A stretch of 64,000 bases of DNA from Paenibacillus_D sp047238105 (lineage in GTDB: Bacteria > Bacillota > Bacilli > Paenibacillales > Paenibacillaceae), in assembly GCF_047238105.1 (NCBI RefSeq), contig NZ_JBDFMD010000001.1, positions 5,084,001 through 5,148,000 of the forward strand. The letters are read 5' to 3'. Position numbers and translations under genes: made by a program. Of this stretch, positions 43,600 to 53,323 are shown piece after piece. A model generated the notes under the pieces. It was not told where the DNA came from. It ran no database searches and saw only the letters and a list, made by a program, of their open reading frames with translations. Position 1 is the first letter of the stretch, and each line of letters starts with the position of its first letter.

Positions 43600-46500
43600 T
43601 TACCAATCGACCGTATTCGCAGCCTCATCTCGTACCGGTTCGTCTACGGAACTAAAGGTATTGTTCTTGAGGAAGCTCGCATCCACGCCCGGGGAGAGCA
43701 GGATGCCGACCCCTGAGTGGCTGAATTGGTTCCCTTCGAGCAAAGTAGCCAGCACGCCCGTGCCTGTGATGGCAGTCGGGGTGCGGAAGGCAATAGGCAT
43801 CGCGGCAGGAACGCCACGCAGCGTGGCTACGTTTTCCGAGCCTTGTCGGTTGATGCTGTTGTCTTTGAACTCGGCCCCGTACACGATGATCACATCGATA
43901 TGGGTTCTGCCGCCTCCCAGTGCAGCGTTGACCCCGGCCCAGGTCGTGCCGAAGTGCGGGGACGCTCCAGCCAAGGCGTTACGCTTCACCTGGATGAAAT
44001 AGACCGGCTCCGGTGAATTCACATCGGAATCACGTCCCCAAAGGGAGATGCCCTGTGTATGATCAGACACATTATCAGCGATGACCGCATCATACGTGTT
44101 GTGATACACCTGAATGCCGCCGCGGCTGTTCAACGTGACGTTGTCCGTCAGTACCACATCACGCGCCATACGCAGGACGCTGAATTTACTCGTGCGGTCG
44201 GGCACAATCGTCCACGGCTCATCCACGGTCGCTACATGGTTGGAATAATTCGTGATCGTTCGCAGCTGCCCGAGCCCCTTGCCTTCGACGATGACAATGT
44301 TCCATTGCTCCGTCCAGCTTTTCCCGGCAACCGTGAGGTCGACCCCCAGCGTGGCTGTTGTGGACGTCGCTTCGAGAATTTCTCCCTGGGCGAAGTTCGA
44401 CCCCGGATTTTCCATCAGCAGCGTCTCGCCATCGTTGAACTCCGAGCCTACGCCCTCTATGGTGTTGGATGCCATGTAGATCTCCTCCGCATTCCAGCCG
44501 CGTGAGCCGATGCCGAATTTGATGCCGCGGAAATTGCCGCCTTCGGTCACCCCAGGGATCAGATGCCCGGTACCGTGATTGCCTTCAATCACCATCCGCT
44601 TGGCGCCAGCGTTGAAGATGTTGCCCTGGGCAATGTCGAAGCTGTTGTTCCGGGCCGTGAGCTTGCGCTCGATGAATGGAGAATAAATACCCATCTCATA
44701 GCCTGTAAATTCGTTATCCAGGAACAGCACGTCTTCCTTGGCGCCGATCACCGCTGACAGTCCGATGTTCGGATCATCCAGTGGAAAATCTGCGACCGAG
44801 TTGTATACGAAGAAGCGGCTGGCCGTCTGGTTCGCCGTGTTCCAGGGGTGACCCAATGTGAACAGGTTGACTTTCCTCGTCAGCGTACTCGTGTCCGCTG
44901 TAAACGTCAGACTGGCAAATCCCGTCTTGCCCACGGTGACGCCGTCGCCCTTGCTGCCGAAGAGGGTACCGTCGCCTCCCGTACCGATGTAATGCAGAAT
45001 GGCAGTATCTCTATCCTCACCTTGCAGCACCACACCCGCCCTCATCTTCAAACCGGTGTGAAGATAGGTGCCTGCGGGCACGAGCAGCACGCCTCCGCCA
45101 TCATCGGCGATATCGTCAATGGCGGTTTGAATCGCTGTCGTATCATTGGTGACCCCATCGCCGGCCGCGCTGTAATCGACCTTGATATCGCGGACTTGCG
45201 TCCAGTTGAAGTCCTTGGCCCAAGATACGTTCAAGCCGAGCGGATCAGGATTGGCGCCAGCATTCACGACCGTAAGGGTTTCTCCCGCCAGTCGGCTCCA
45301 AGGCACATTTGAGCCGTTCCTAACCTCTACCGCGTACTCACCTGCAGGTGCGCTGCCCACGTCAAAATCCAATGCATACGGCGATACAGCGACAATAGTA
45401 ACTGGCTCCACCTGCTGGCTAACGGTGTTTACCAGACGTACCTCCGTATTCGTGGTTCCCCCGAATTCGGCTGCATCGAGCTGGCGGCCGATCAGCCGAA
45501 CATTCATCCCTGCGAACGCCTCGCCATCCGGCAGCCAGCGCGGGTCGGCACCGTTGACCACGACGGTGTCGCTCAGCCCATAAGCATTTTCCACCCAGAC
45601 GGCGTACATCCCATGAGCAAGCGTATCCGGGATCACCACCCGGACGAACCGGTCGCCACCCGATTCCTGCTGCGCTGGCGTCAATTCCATTGCCCCGGAG
45701 GAGGGAGCACTAGGAACAGAAGCTCCAGTCAATGCCTCTATCCACACCGAAGTGTCCAATTCCGTCATGCCTCCGCCGTAGAGAGATAGCACTTCTCCAG
45801 CCTTGACCGCCTCCGATGCCCGCAAGATGATGGGAGGCTGCTCCCACGCCTCGGACAACACCGTGACCGCCAGTCGTTCCTCGGCACCGGACAACAGGTT
45901 GATATCATCAGGCGCAATGGAGGCAACCACCTCATATTCGCCCGCATAAGCCGCTGTCCAGCTGACTGCCGCCTTGCCGTTAGCATCTGTCGTCGCTGTT
46001 CCGATTGTGTCTGGAATGGCCTGGCCCACATAAGGACCTTCAAGATGGAACGAGATCGCCTTGCCTGACAGCGGGGTCGTACTGCTCCCTGTCACGGACT
46101 CGAAGGTGAGACCTACGCTCACCGTCTCACCCGCATCCAACGTGAGCTCCGCGTCATCGAAGGTCAGCTGGGTCGCTGCGTAAGCGGGCAGGGTAATCGT
46201 GGCCGCGCTGGAAGGAACCGACCGCAGCTGCCCGTCCACATTTAGCAAGGCGTATTCATAGGTGACCCCTGCCTCCAAATTCTCATCCAGGTACGTCGTG
46301 ATGCCTGAGGCCGCTTCGCCAATCTTGAGGAAGGCGTCGTCGCCCTGGCGCTTCCGGAAGATATCTACAGCCGTCGATGCGGAGTCATCCCAATCGAGCT
46401 GTACCTTTCGATTGCCCAGACTCTGAAGGGTGAGATTGGATGTGGTTACCGGCACGGGTTCGTCGAAAAACATGCCTAGCGCATACCCGTAATTCCCGCT

Positions 46501-47082
46501 AAGCCTAGTAATCCTCAGCTTGAAATCCCCGCTCACTTGAAACGTGACATAGACGCCCTGGTTGATGGTATCGAGGGTCTGCGTCGCCAGAACCTGATTT
46601 TGGGCATCAAGGATGTCGAGACGCTGCACCACCGTCTCCTGATTGCCAAAATCCGTTGCATACACCGTAAACAGGTGCGGGTCGCTGTCGTTAAGATCAA
46701 AGCTGTATGTGCCCGCCGATGAGACGTATACGCCTACTTTTTTCCTGGACGTCCCGTCGGGGGTCTGCAGCGCCCGCGGATCATTCGGCGGATAGGTCCA
46801 GTAGTTGGTGCCGCTCTTAGAGTAACCGCTTACATAATTGGGCAATTGGGCCACATCGGCTGCAGCCGGCGTATCTCTTCCGTCAGTCAGCTCTGTCGAA
46901 TAGAACGGCAGCACGTAACCATCCCCCCCATAGACCCCCACCCAGTTACCCTGCGTGACGCGCTCAGTAGAGAGGACCTGTGCCGAAGTCGTCGACGCCT
47001 GGCCCTGACTGACCGGACCTGCCGGTGCGAGCAAAGAGACGCACAAGATGAAGACTACAGCAGTTATCCATTTGTTTCTCAT
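43600..47082 (-). CDS. Secreted right-handed beta-helix protein, pectate-lyase-3-like
   Basis: The 1160-residue protein has a signal peptide, a jelly-roll-like N-terminal region with GNWVGVYGGDGYVLPFYS, a fibronectin-III-like segment (VQLDWDDSASTAVDIFRK), an Ig-like segment, two IPT-like segments, and from about residue 635 a beta-helix that opens with DYSAAGDGVTNDTTAIQTAI, the start of pectate-lyase-3/GH28-type helices. It probably cleaves a plant polysaccharide outside the cell; the linkage is unknown and no catalytic residues were assigned. ATG at 47082 was chosen because AAAGGA lies 8 bp upstream; the ATGs at 47091 and 47088 overlap that site. No SLH or LPXTG anchor is present. It lies downstream of the galactanase gene. 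Confidence 0.8.
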   Translation of the reverse strand: MRNKWITAVVFILCVSLLAPAGPVSQGQASTTSAQVLSTERVTQGNWVGVYGGDGYVLPFYSTELTDGRDTPAAADVAQLPNYVSGYSKSGTNYWTYPPNDPRALQTPDGTSRKKVGVYVSSAGTYSFDLNDSDPHLFTVYATDFGNQETVVQRLDILDAQNQVLATQTLDTINQGVYVTFQVSGDFKLRITRLSGNYGYALGMFFDEPVPVTTSNLTLQSLGNRKVQLDWDDSASTAVDIFRKRQGDDAFLKIGEAASGITTYLDENLEAGVTYEYALLNVDGQLRSVPSSAATITLPAYAATQLTFDDAELTLDAGETVSVGLTFESVTGSSTTPLSGKAISFHLEGPYVGQAIPDTIGTATTDANGKAAVSWTAAYAGEYEVVASIAPDDINLLSGAEERLAVTVLSEAWEQPPIILRASEAVKAGEVLSLYGGGMTELDTSVWIEALTGASVPSAPSSGAMELTPAQQESGGDRFVRVVIPDTLAHGMYAVWVENAYGLSDTVVVNGADPRWLPDGEAFAGMNVRLIGRQLDAAEFGGTTNTEVRLVNTVSQQVEPVTIVAVSPYALDFDVGSAPAGEYAVEVRNGSNVPWSRLAGETLTVVNAGANPDPLGLNVSWAKDFNWTQVRDIKVDYSAAGDGVTNDTTAIQTAIDDIADDGGGVLLVPAGTYLHTGLKMRAGVVLQGEDRDTAILHYIGTGGDGTLFGSKGDGVTVGKTGFASLTFTADTSTLTRKVNLFTLGHPWNTANQTASRFFVYNSVADFPLDDPNIGLSAVIGAKEDVLFLDNEFTGYEMGIYSPFIERKLTARNNSFDIAQGNIFNAGAKRMVIEGNHGTGHLIPGVTEGGNFRGIKFGIGSRGWNAEEIYMASNTIEGVGSEFNDGETLLMENPGSNFAQGEILEATSTTATLGVDLTVAGKSWTEQWNIVIVEGKGLGQLRTITNYSNHVATVDEPWTIVPDRTSKFSVLRMARDVVLTDNVTLNSRGGIQVYHNTYDAVIADNVSDHTQGISLWGRDSDVNSPEPVYFIQVKRNALAGASPHFGTTWAGVNAALGGGRTHIDVIIVYGAEFKDNSINRQGSENVATLRGVPAAMPIAFRTPTAITGTGVLATLLEGNQFSHSGVGILLSPGVDASFLKNNTFSSVDEPVRDEAANTVDW

Positions 47083-47172
47083 CAACATCATCCTTTCTCA
47101 ATCTGGAATCGAGTCCTACTATAGCATACGGTCCGTTTCGAAACGATTAACACTTTTTTCTCTTACATAACT

Positions 47173-47211
47173 AAAGCCCTCCCGCATCCAATTGGACGAG
47201 GGGAGGGCTTT
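47173..47211 (-). terminator. Terminator after the secreted galactanase gene
   Basis: AAAGCCCTCCC and GGGAGGGCTTT are inverse arms, 9 bp beyond the galactanase stop codon. It separates that operon from the beta-helix gene on the same strand. Confidence 0.75.
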
Positions 47212-47219
47212 ATCAAGTT

Positions 47220-48866
47220 CTACTCCACCTTCCGCAGCATCGCGCGGTCCAGGTTAACCCAGTCATTCGCGGCGGCTTCGGTGTAGATGCCGATCTCCAG
47301 CGTGCCGTTCGTCACCTGGATGTTGTCCAAGGTGAACCGGTTCCAGTTGATATCGCTGGTGCCGATCGTGGTCGTTTGCTCCGGGTTGCCATGGTTTTTG
47401 GCATAGAGCTGCAAGGTGTCCTGATCGCCGTTGGTCATGGCCCAGACGCTGAAGGTATAGGTGCCGTTCGCAAGGCCCGTGAAGGTCTGATAGACCGAAG
47501 CGCTGTAGTCCGAGTCATCCCAGAACGTCAGCTTGTAATCGCCATCGAAGGCGTTGCTGCTCTCGGTCTTGACCGTACTCGCCGGTACGCCGCTCGGCAG
47601 CCAGACATTCCAGCCCGCCGGATTGTTGGTGTAACCGTCGGCTTCAAAGCTCGGATTGGCGATCAGGTTGGGCGTCGGTGCCTGCAGGAGCGTCATGGAG
47701 TCCAGGGCATGGCCGTCGAAATCGAACAGCGTCAGATTGTCCCAGGTGTTGGTGGGGGTGTAGGGATCGTTGGCGTAAGCCACCCCGGCGGACGTTCCCC
47801 AGACAGCGCCCGGCACCGGCAGCCAGGTCGGCTCCCAGTAGAAGTACCCGCGTCCACGGTCATCGGCGACATTATAGATGATCGACTCCAGGTCGTTCAT
47901 GAAGTCGAATTGTCCCTGCGGCGTGGCGGGATAGCCGGCTATATTCTCGTCGCCAGCGATGAAGACGTTGCCCGCGCCGTCGCCGTCTTGAAGCGTATGG
48001 GCATACGCCGTCTCGACGATGACGACGTCCTTGTCGTACAGCTTGCTGATGTCGTTGAGATTGTATTCAAGCTCGCTCATCGTGCCGTGCCACATCGGAT
48101 AGAAGGACAGACCGATAATATCGAAATCGAGATTGGGCGACTCACCCAGCACATGGCCGAACCACCAGTGGTACAGCGAGCTGCTGCCCCCGTGGTCCAG
48201 ATGCAGGATAATCTCGGCATCCGCAGCGGCCGATGCTCTTACGCCGCTGATGCCGCTCTCCAGCAGCTCCACCAGCTGTGTGAAATCATCGTTGCCGCCG
48301 CCGACCTTTCCGTCATCGTGCAGGATGCCGGTCGGGATCTCGTTGCCTACCTGCACCATATCGGGGACGATGCCCTCAGCTGCGAAGTCATCCAGGGTAT
48401 CCTTCATATAGTTGTACACGGTCGTTTTCAGATTGGCATACGACAAGCCGCTCCAGGCCTTCGGCTTGATCTGCTTGGCCGGGTCGGCCCACCAGTCGCT
48501 GAGATGGAAGTTGATCAGAATACCCATGCCCAGAGCATCCGCCCGCTTGGCGAGGGCCAGCGTGGTCTCGAAGTCGTTGGTGCCGCCTCCGTAGGGGTTG
48601 CCGTTCACATCGTAGGGGTCGACCCAGAGCTTGAGCCGGACATAGTTGGCGCCGTGATCGTGCAGAATCTCCAGCGCGTCACCTGCGACATGATTGGAGT
48701 AGTACGTCGCCCCCAGATCCTCGAGCATGCCCAGCATGGAGACGTCAACGCCCCGGATAAAATCCTCCTCCACCGCAGCCGATACCGGGCCGGTCGGGTT
48801 GCTTCCCAGTAGAACAATAGTCGCGAGCATTATGATCCCCATTCTCCTTGCCTTTGATTTCAACAT
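47220..48866 (-). CDS. ganB: Secreted GH53 endo-beta-1,4-galactanase with C-terminal CBM
   Basis: GH53 cuts beta-1,4-galactan side chains of pectin outside the cell. The 548-residue protein has a signal peptide ending VSAA, a TIM-barrel catalytic domain (about 33-390) starting IRGVDVSMLG, acid/base Glu176 in VQVGNEI, nucleophile Glu285 in VIVETAY, and a C-terminal beta-sandwich (about 395-548, from NLIANPSFEADG) resembling CBM4/CBM61-type modules. ATG at 48866 was chosen because AAAGGAGG lies 8 bp upstream; the frame is open further left. It follows the GanQ-like permease in the same operon. Confidence 0.93.
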   Translation of the reverse strand: MLKSKARRMGIIMLATIVLLGSNPTGPVSAAVEEDFIRGVDVSMLGMLEDLGATYYSNHVAGDALEILHDHGANYVRLKLWVDPYDVNGNPYGGGTNDFETTLALAKRADALGMGILINFHLSDWWADPAKQIKPKAWSGLSYANLKTTVYNYMKDTLDDFAAEGIVPDMVQVGNEIPTGILHDDGKVGGGNDDFTQLVELLESGISGVRASAAADAEIILHLDHGGSSSLYHWWFGHVLGESPNLDFDIIGLSFYPMWHGTMSELEYNLNDISKLYDKDVVIVETAYAHTLQDGDGAGNVFIAGDENIAGYPATPQGQFDFMNDLESIIYNVADDRGRGYFYWEPTWLPVPGAVWGTSAGVAYANDPYTPTNTWDNLTLFDFDGHALDSMTLLQAPTPNLIANPSFEADGYTNNPAGWNVWLPSGVPASTVKTESSNAFDGDYKLTFWDDSDYSASVYQTFTGLANGTYTFSVWAMTNGDQDTLQLYAKNHGNPEQTTTIGTSDINWNRFTLDNIQVTNGTLEIGIYTEAAANDWVNLDRAMLRKVE

Positions 48867-48969
48867 TCCCCATTCCTCCTTTGATAGATAGACACCTAGT
48901 GCATGCCCTTTGGCAAAGATGTTCATCATGCTGCCGGACGGAGCTGATCACCTCCCTTCAAGTGTTGCT

Positions 48970-49797
48970 TCATCCTTGCGTACCTGTAGAAGCCAGTCCA
49001 TTCTGGATAAATCGCTGCATGAACATGAACATGATCATGATCGGCAGGGAGGAGAGCACCGCCGCCGCTGCAAACAAGGTCCAGTTTGCCGCAAACTGAT
49101 TGGTGATGAACGTCTGGAGTCCCAGGGCGAGTGTATGGTTGGACGGATTGTTCAGGAAGATGGAGGTGATGACGTACTCGCTGTACGCCGCAATGAAGGA
49201 GAAGACAAAGATGACCGCCAGCTGGGGCCGGGCCAAGGGCATGATGATGCTCCAAAACACCACCCGGTGGCTTGCGCCAGCGACAAAGGCCGCCTCATCG
49301 AGCTCTTTGGGGATCGTATCGATATAGGCCTTGAGCAGCCAGATGTTGAAGGCGCTGCCGCCCGCCAGGACGAGGACCAGGGTCAGCAGGCTGTCCGACA
49401 GCCCGAACCGGTAGATGAGGATGTAGAACCCCGACACGGCCATACTGCTGGGGAACACCTGCAGAACGAGCAGGGTTAGCAAGCCGTTTTTCCGGCCGGG
49501 GAAGCGCATGCGCGAGAACGCATAGCCCGCCGTACTGGTCAGCATAAGCTGGATGATGGAGACGGCCAGACAGATCTTGAGGGAATTGCCGACCCACGTC
49601 ACGAATTCCGTCTCCGCAATCAGGCGGGTGTAGTTGCTTGTCGTCAAGGATGAGGGAAATAGTGTTGAACTGAAAAAGCTTTGCCCGGCAGAGAAGGAAG
49701 CCATCAGGATCCAGCTTGTCGGGAACAGGGTACAAAGGATGACGATCCAGATGACGATCCGGCTCAGCCAGAGCGCCATCCGTTGATTTTTTCGCAT
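48970..49797 (-). CDS. ganQ: Galacto-oligosaccharide ABC permease, GanQ-like
   Basis: The 275-residue inner channel subunit has about six helices (IVIWIVILCTLFPTSWILM at the start) and an EAA loop LDEAAFVAGASHRVVF. It belongs to the MalG branch. Flanking GH53 enzymes and a GanP-like partner support uptake of galacto-oligosaccharides. It lies 49 bp after the partner permease. No ATPase gene is present. Confidence 0.9.
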   Translation of the reverse strand: MRKNQRMALWLSRIVIWIVILCTLFPTSWILMASFSAGQSFFSSTLFPSSLTTSNYTRLIAETEFVTWVGNSLKICLAVSIIQLMLTSTAGYAFSRMRFPGRKNGLLTLLVLQVFPSSMAVSGFYILIYRFGLSDSLLTLVLVLAGGSAFNIWLLKAYIDTIPKELDEAAFVAGASHRVVFWSIIMPLARPQLAVIFVFSFIAAYSEYVITSIFLNNPSNHTLALGLQTFITNQFAANWTLFAAAAVLSSLPIMIMFMFMQRFIQNGLASTGTQG

Positions 49798-49846
49798 AGA
49801 GCGGGCCTCCGTTTCACATGTAAAAGTCAGACGGCGTCCTGCGCCG

Positions 49847-50755
49847 CTACTCCTTGAACGCCCCGGACATCCGGAGATTCACCAGCGTCAGCGCGCCAAC
49901 GATCAGGAAGATCACAATGCTGAGAGTCGCCGACAGATCGTACCGGTTAGACCAGACGGTCATCTTGTAGACCATGCTGGCCAGAATGTCGGTGCTGCCC
50001 GCAAATTGGGAGTTAACCTTCGCCGGACCGCCCTGGGTGATCATATAGATGTTGCCGAAGTTGTTGAAGTTAGCCGCAAAGGACGCAACCACGAGCGGGA
50101 CGCTTACCTTGACTGTCAGCGGCAGTGTGATGCGCCGGAAGGCGTGCCACCGGGAAGCGCCTTCTACATTGGCTACCTCGTACAAGGTCGGCGGGATCGA
50201 CTGGAGCGCTCCCAGACAGATGCTCATCATGAAGGGAAAACCGAGCCAGATGTTGACGAGAATGATGCCGGTTCGCGCCCAGAAGGCATCGGTCATCCAG
50301 GGAATGCCCTCGGCGATGCCGAAGATCGCAAGCACCTGGTTGATCCCGCCGTATTGTTCATTGAACAGTCCCTGCCAGGACAACAGGGCGATGGTCGCTG
50401 GCAGTGCCCAGGGAATGATGAGGAGCGAGCGGTAAATCCGGGACTCGACCATCAGCGGATTGTTCAGCAGCACGGCCAGACCCAGTCCCATACAATAGGA
50501 GAGCAAGGTGCTCAAGGCCGCGAACAGAATCGTCCACAGCAGCACCGAGAAAAAGACGTTCTTGATCGCCCCCTGCAGCAGGATTTCGTAATTTTTCCAT
50601 CCGACAAATGTGTACCCGTCCAGATTGTACATGTTGTAGTTCGTGAATGAGATAAAGACGGTATAGACGACAGGCAGAAGGGTGAGCACGAAAATGGACA
50701 GCAGCGCAGGCGACAAATACGTATAGGCTGTAAGATTCGATTTGACTTTATTCAT
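49847..50755 (-). CDS. ganP: Galacto-oligosaccharide ABC permease, GanP-like
   Basis: The 302-residue channel subunit of the MalF branch has about six helices (YLSPALLSIFVLTLLPVVYT) and the EAA loop YEVANVEGASRWHAF. The region FTNYNMYNLDGYTFVG is typical of the GanP group. It starts 24 bp after the binding-protein stop. Confidence 0.9.
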   Translation of the reverse strand: MNKVKSNLTAYTYLSPALLSIFVLTLLPVVYTVFISFTNYNMYNLDGYTFVGWKNYEILLQGAIKNVFFSVLLWTILFAALSTLLSYCMGLGLAVLLNNPLMVESRIYRSLLIIPWALPATIALLSWQGLFNEQYGGINQVLAIFGIAEGIPWMTDAFWARTGIILVNIWLGFPFMMSICLGALQSIPPTLYEVANVEGASRWHAFRRITLPLTVKVSVPLVVASFAANFNNFGNIYMITQGGPAKVNSQFAGSTDILASMVYKMTVWSNRYDLSATLSIVIFLIVGALTLVNLRMSGAFKE

Positions 50756-50779
50756 CTCGTAGTCTCCTTACGGGATTCA

Positions 50780-52000
50780 CTAGACGCCTGAGCGCATCAG
50801 CTCAATGGCCTCCTGCAGCTGCGCTTCGATATACTGGGCCGCCTCCTCCGGCGTTATCGTCCCTCCGAACATCAGCCTCATGTTATCGGCGTACAGCCCC
50901 CACAACTGCCCCAGCTCCGCCACGGAAGGCAATGGCTCACTGTCGGCGATCTGCGCCACGAAGCTTTCCGTCGCCTCATCCCTGTCGATCAGCTCCTGGA
51001 CGCTTAGCTTGGCCGGGATGCGGCCGCCTACCTCGTAGAGCTCCACTGCGGCCTCGTTGATCAGATACTGATAGAAATCCCACACCGTCTCTTGCTTGGC
51101 GGACTTGGCACTGACGAAGCCGACCTGCGTGCCAACCGGCGTGATGAAAGGCTTGTCGTTCAGGGTAGGCATGGGAGCGACAGCGAAGTTCACCCCGGCG
51201 GAGGAAAATGCGTCTACGTCCCAGGGGCCGCCGATGTAGAAGGCGGTCTCGCCATTCTCGAAGGCACTCCGGGCAATATCGAAGGTGATATCGGCGGAGA
51301 GGAAGCCCTCGCCCACCATCTGCTGGATGTAGCGGTACGCTTGCACGGCGCCATCGTTGCCGAGGCCGATATCGTCGACGTCATAAGCATTGTCCGCCCA
51401 GTTGAAGATGTAGCTGTCGAACGCCCGGATAAATCCGAGATCGTAATAAATGCTGGTCGCGTCGAACTTGATGCCGCCGCTGTCTCGGGCGGTCTGCAGC
51501 AGCTCATCCCACGTTGCCGGAGGAGCGGTCACCTTATCTGTGTTGTAGAACAGGGTGATGGTCTCCACCGCGATCGGGACCCCGAAGCGCTTGCCATCGA
51601 TGTAGCTGGCCTGGACGGCCGCATCCACATAGTCCGCGTCGTTGTAGAAGTCGTCCGGCACTTCGGCCGCCAGATTGGCGGTTACGAAGCTGGCGAGCTG
51701 GTCATTGGCGATGCCGAAGATCCCGTCAGGTCCACCGGCGCTGTTCGTCGCCTGGGCGAATTGCTGAAGCTCGATGCTGTTGTGGACGATCGTTGCCTCG
51801 TTGCCGGTGGCTTCCGCCCATTGGTCGGCATACCGCTGCAGCAGCTCCGCCTCGACCTGGAAGTTCGTCCAGAGCGTGATGGACTCGCCACCTTCCGCGT
51901 TGGAAGAGCCGGTTGAAGGTGTCGGAGCCGTGTTGCTGCATGCGGACAGCACCGCGAGCAGCGTGACTGAAGCAAGGCCAGTCTGAATTCCTCGTTTCAT
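50780..52000 (-). CDS. ganS: Galacto-oligosaccharide-binding lipoprotein, GanS-like
   Basis: The 406-residue protein has a lipoprotein signal with lipobox VLSAC, a Ser/Thr/Pro-rich linker and the family 1 binding fold (SITLWTNFQVEAELL at the start of the mature part). It delivers galactan fragments to GanP and GanQ. ATG at 52000 was chosen because AAGGAGG lies 8 bp upstream; an earlier in-frame ATG at 52018 would overlap that site. A cre-like CcpA site lies at 52026-52039. Confidence 0.92.
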   Translation of the reverse strand: MKRGIQTGLASVTLLAVLSACSNTAPTPSTGSSNAEGGESITLWTNFQVEAELLQRYADQWAEATGNEATIVHNSIELQQFAQATNSAGGPDGIFGIANDQLASFVTANLAAEVPDDFYNDADYVDAAVQASYIDGKRFGVPIAVETITLFYNTDKVTAPPATWDELLQTARDSGGIKFDATSIYYDLGFIRAFDSYIFNWADNAYDVDDIGLGNDGAVQAYRYIQQMVGEGFLSADITFDIARSAFENGETAFYIGGPWDVDAFSSAGVNFAVAPMPTLNDKPFITPVGTQVGFVSAKSAKQETVWDFYQYLINEAAVELYEVGGRIPAKLSVQELIDRDEATESFVAQIADSEPLPSVAELGQLWGLYADNMRLMFGGTITPEEAAQYIEAQLQEAIELMRSGV

Positions 52001-52025
52001 AGGTAAATCCTCCTTCATTTAATAT

Positions 52026-52039
52026 TGTAAGCGATTGCA
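52026..52039. promoter_or_regulatory. CcpA cre-like site before ganS
   Basis: TGTAAGCGATTGCA matches 13 of 14 positions of the Bacillus cre consensus. It lies 26 bp upstream of the binding-protein start, between the intracellular galactanase gene and ganS, a position suited to catabolite repression of the transporter part of the operon. Confidence 0.6.
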
Positions 52040-52086
52040 ATCCGAACAAATGAACGTATGCCCGACCCGCGAGGGTAGACAAGCAT

Positions 52087-53160
52087 CTAGAAATCCCGGA
52101 TGGTCTTCAGGACAGGCAGCGCCCGGCCCCTGTAATCAAACATCGCCAGGTTGGCCCAAACGTTGGCGGAGGTATCGTTCTTATGCAAGTAGCGGATACC
52201 CGCCTCCCTGGCCCAATGAGCCTGGGACAGATTAATCCAGGTCGGCTCCCAATAGTAGAATCCCAATCCCCGCTGACCTTCAACCGACCGGACAGCCTCC
52301 ATCAGGTCCTGCAGGAAGGACTGCTGGCCCTGGGGATTGATAGGGTAGGGCACAGTGTGGGCATGGGCTTCGGTGAAGATCATCATCTCACTGTCATAGG
52401 GCTCCGTCGTAAAGGGAAAGGCCGTCTCGGCAATGAGTACATCCTTGTCATAGCGCGCGGCAATATCGTTCATGTTGGTGGTCAGCTGCTCCAGCGTGCC
52501 ATGCCAGAACGGGTAGTAGGACAAGCCGATGATGTCATACTCGAGCTTCGCCTCTGCGATAGGGTCGAACCAGCGACGGTACAGCGCGTTGTCCCCGCCC
52601 CGATCGAGATGAATGACCGTCCGGATGGACGGGTCACAGTCCTTCACTGCTTGAAGACCGGCTGCCAGCAGCCGGATCATGCCAGGGATGTTGTCGAGCT
52701 TGCCGTCAGGCCAGAGCAAGCCCCCCGTAATCTCATTGCCGATCTGGACCAGCTCAGGGGTCAGAGCGTGGCGCCGGAATTCCTGCAGCGTATCCAAGGT
52801 ATAGCGGTAGACAGCCTGCTCCAGCGCTTCACCGCTCAGGTCCTGCCACGCCTTCGGCTTCACCTGTGTGGATGGATCAGCCCAAAAATCACTGTAATGG
52901 AGATCCAGCAAAAAGCCCATCCCCTGCTGTGCCGCTCGCTGCGCGAGCAGGAGGGTGGTTGCCAGATCATTGGTGCCGCCGCCGTAAGGCTGCCCGTCAT
53001 CATGATAAGGATGATGCCAGAGCCGCAGGCGGACACTATTGATCCCATGATCACTAAGAATATGAACGGCGTCGCGTGGTGCGCCATCGTCATAATACGT
53101 CGCGCCTAATTGTTCGATCTCATGCTGTACGGAAATATCCACGCCTTTAATAAATGTCAT
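52087..53160 (-). CDS. Intracellular GH53 endo-beta-1,4-galactanase
   Basis: This second GH53 enzyme has 357 residues, no signal peptide and no binding module, so it acts in the cytoplasm on imported oligosaccharides. It starts FIKGVDISVQHEIEQLG; acid/base Glu143 is in VQIGNEI and nucleophile Glu245 is in LIAETAF. The TIM barrel is complete. It is encoded between the LacI regulator and ganS, with a LacI-type operator in its promoter. The pairing with a secreted GH53 is discussed in the findings. Confidence 0.93.
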   Translation of the reverse strand: MTFIKGVDISVQHEIEQLGATYYDDGAPRDAVHILSDHGINSVRLRLWHHPYHDDGQPYGGGTNDLATTLLLAQRAAQQGMGFLLDLHYSDFWADPSTQVKPKAWQDLSGEALEQAVYRYTLDTLQEFRRHALTPELVQIGNEITGGLLWPDGKLDNIPGMIRLLAAGLQAVKDCDPSIRTVIHLDRGGDNALYRRWFDPIAEAKLEYDIIGLSYYPFWHGTLEQLTTNMNDIAARYDKDVLIAETAFPFTTEPYDSEMMIFTEAHAHTVPYPINPQGQQSFLQDLMEAVRSVEGQRGLGFYYWEPTWINLSQAHWAREAGIRYLHKNDTSANVWANLAMFDYRGRALPVLKTIRDF

Positions 53161-53185
53161 TCTCTCACCCTTTGATAAATTATTT

Positions 53186-53210
53186 ATTATATTAATAGTA
53201 AATTATTTAC
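53186..53210 (-). promoter_or_regulatory. LacI-type operator and -10 box of the galactan operon
   Basis: GTAAATTATTTAC (53198-53210) is a palindrome with one central base. On the minus strand it is followed 6 bp later by TATAAT (53186-53191), so it sits in the promoter spacer. The same GTAAA...TTTAC pattern occurs in front of the LacI gene at 54339-54351. Confidence 0.65.
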
Positions 53211-53323
53211 TTGAGATGATAGTAGCATAGGCTGGATGTCACTGTCAACGAATAATTGGGAGCGATTTCAAGATCAGCGAAAAAAGCAGCCGGTAAGCGG
53301 CTGCCAGTGGGCAGGACGGGGGC

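Noticed and set aside
47376..48812. A 478-codon frame opposite the secreted GH53 gene
   Set aside because: It is antisense to a gene with intact catalytic motifs and signal peptide, and has no recognisable domain; high GC makes such shadows common.
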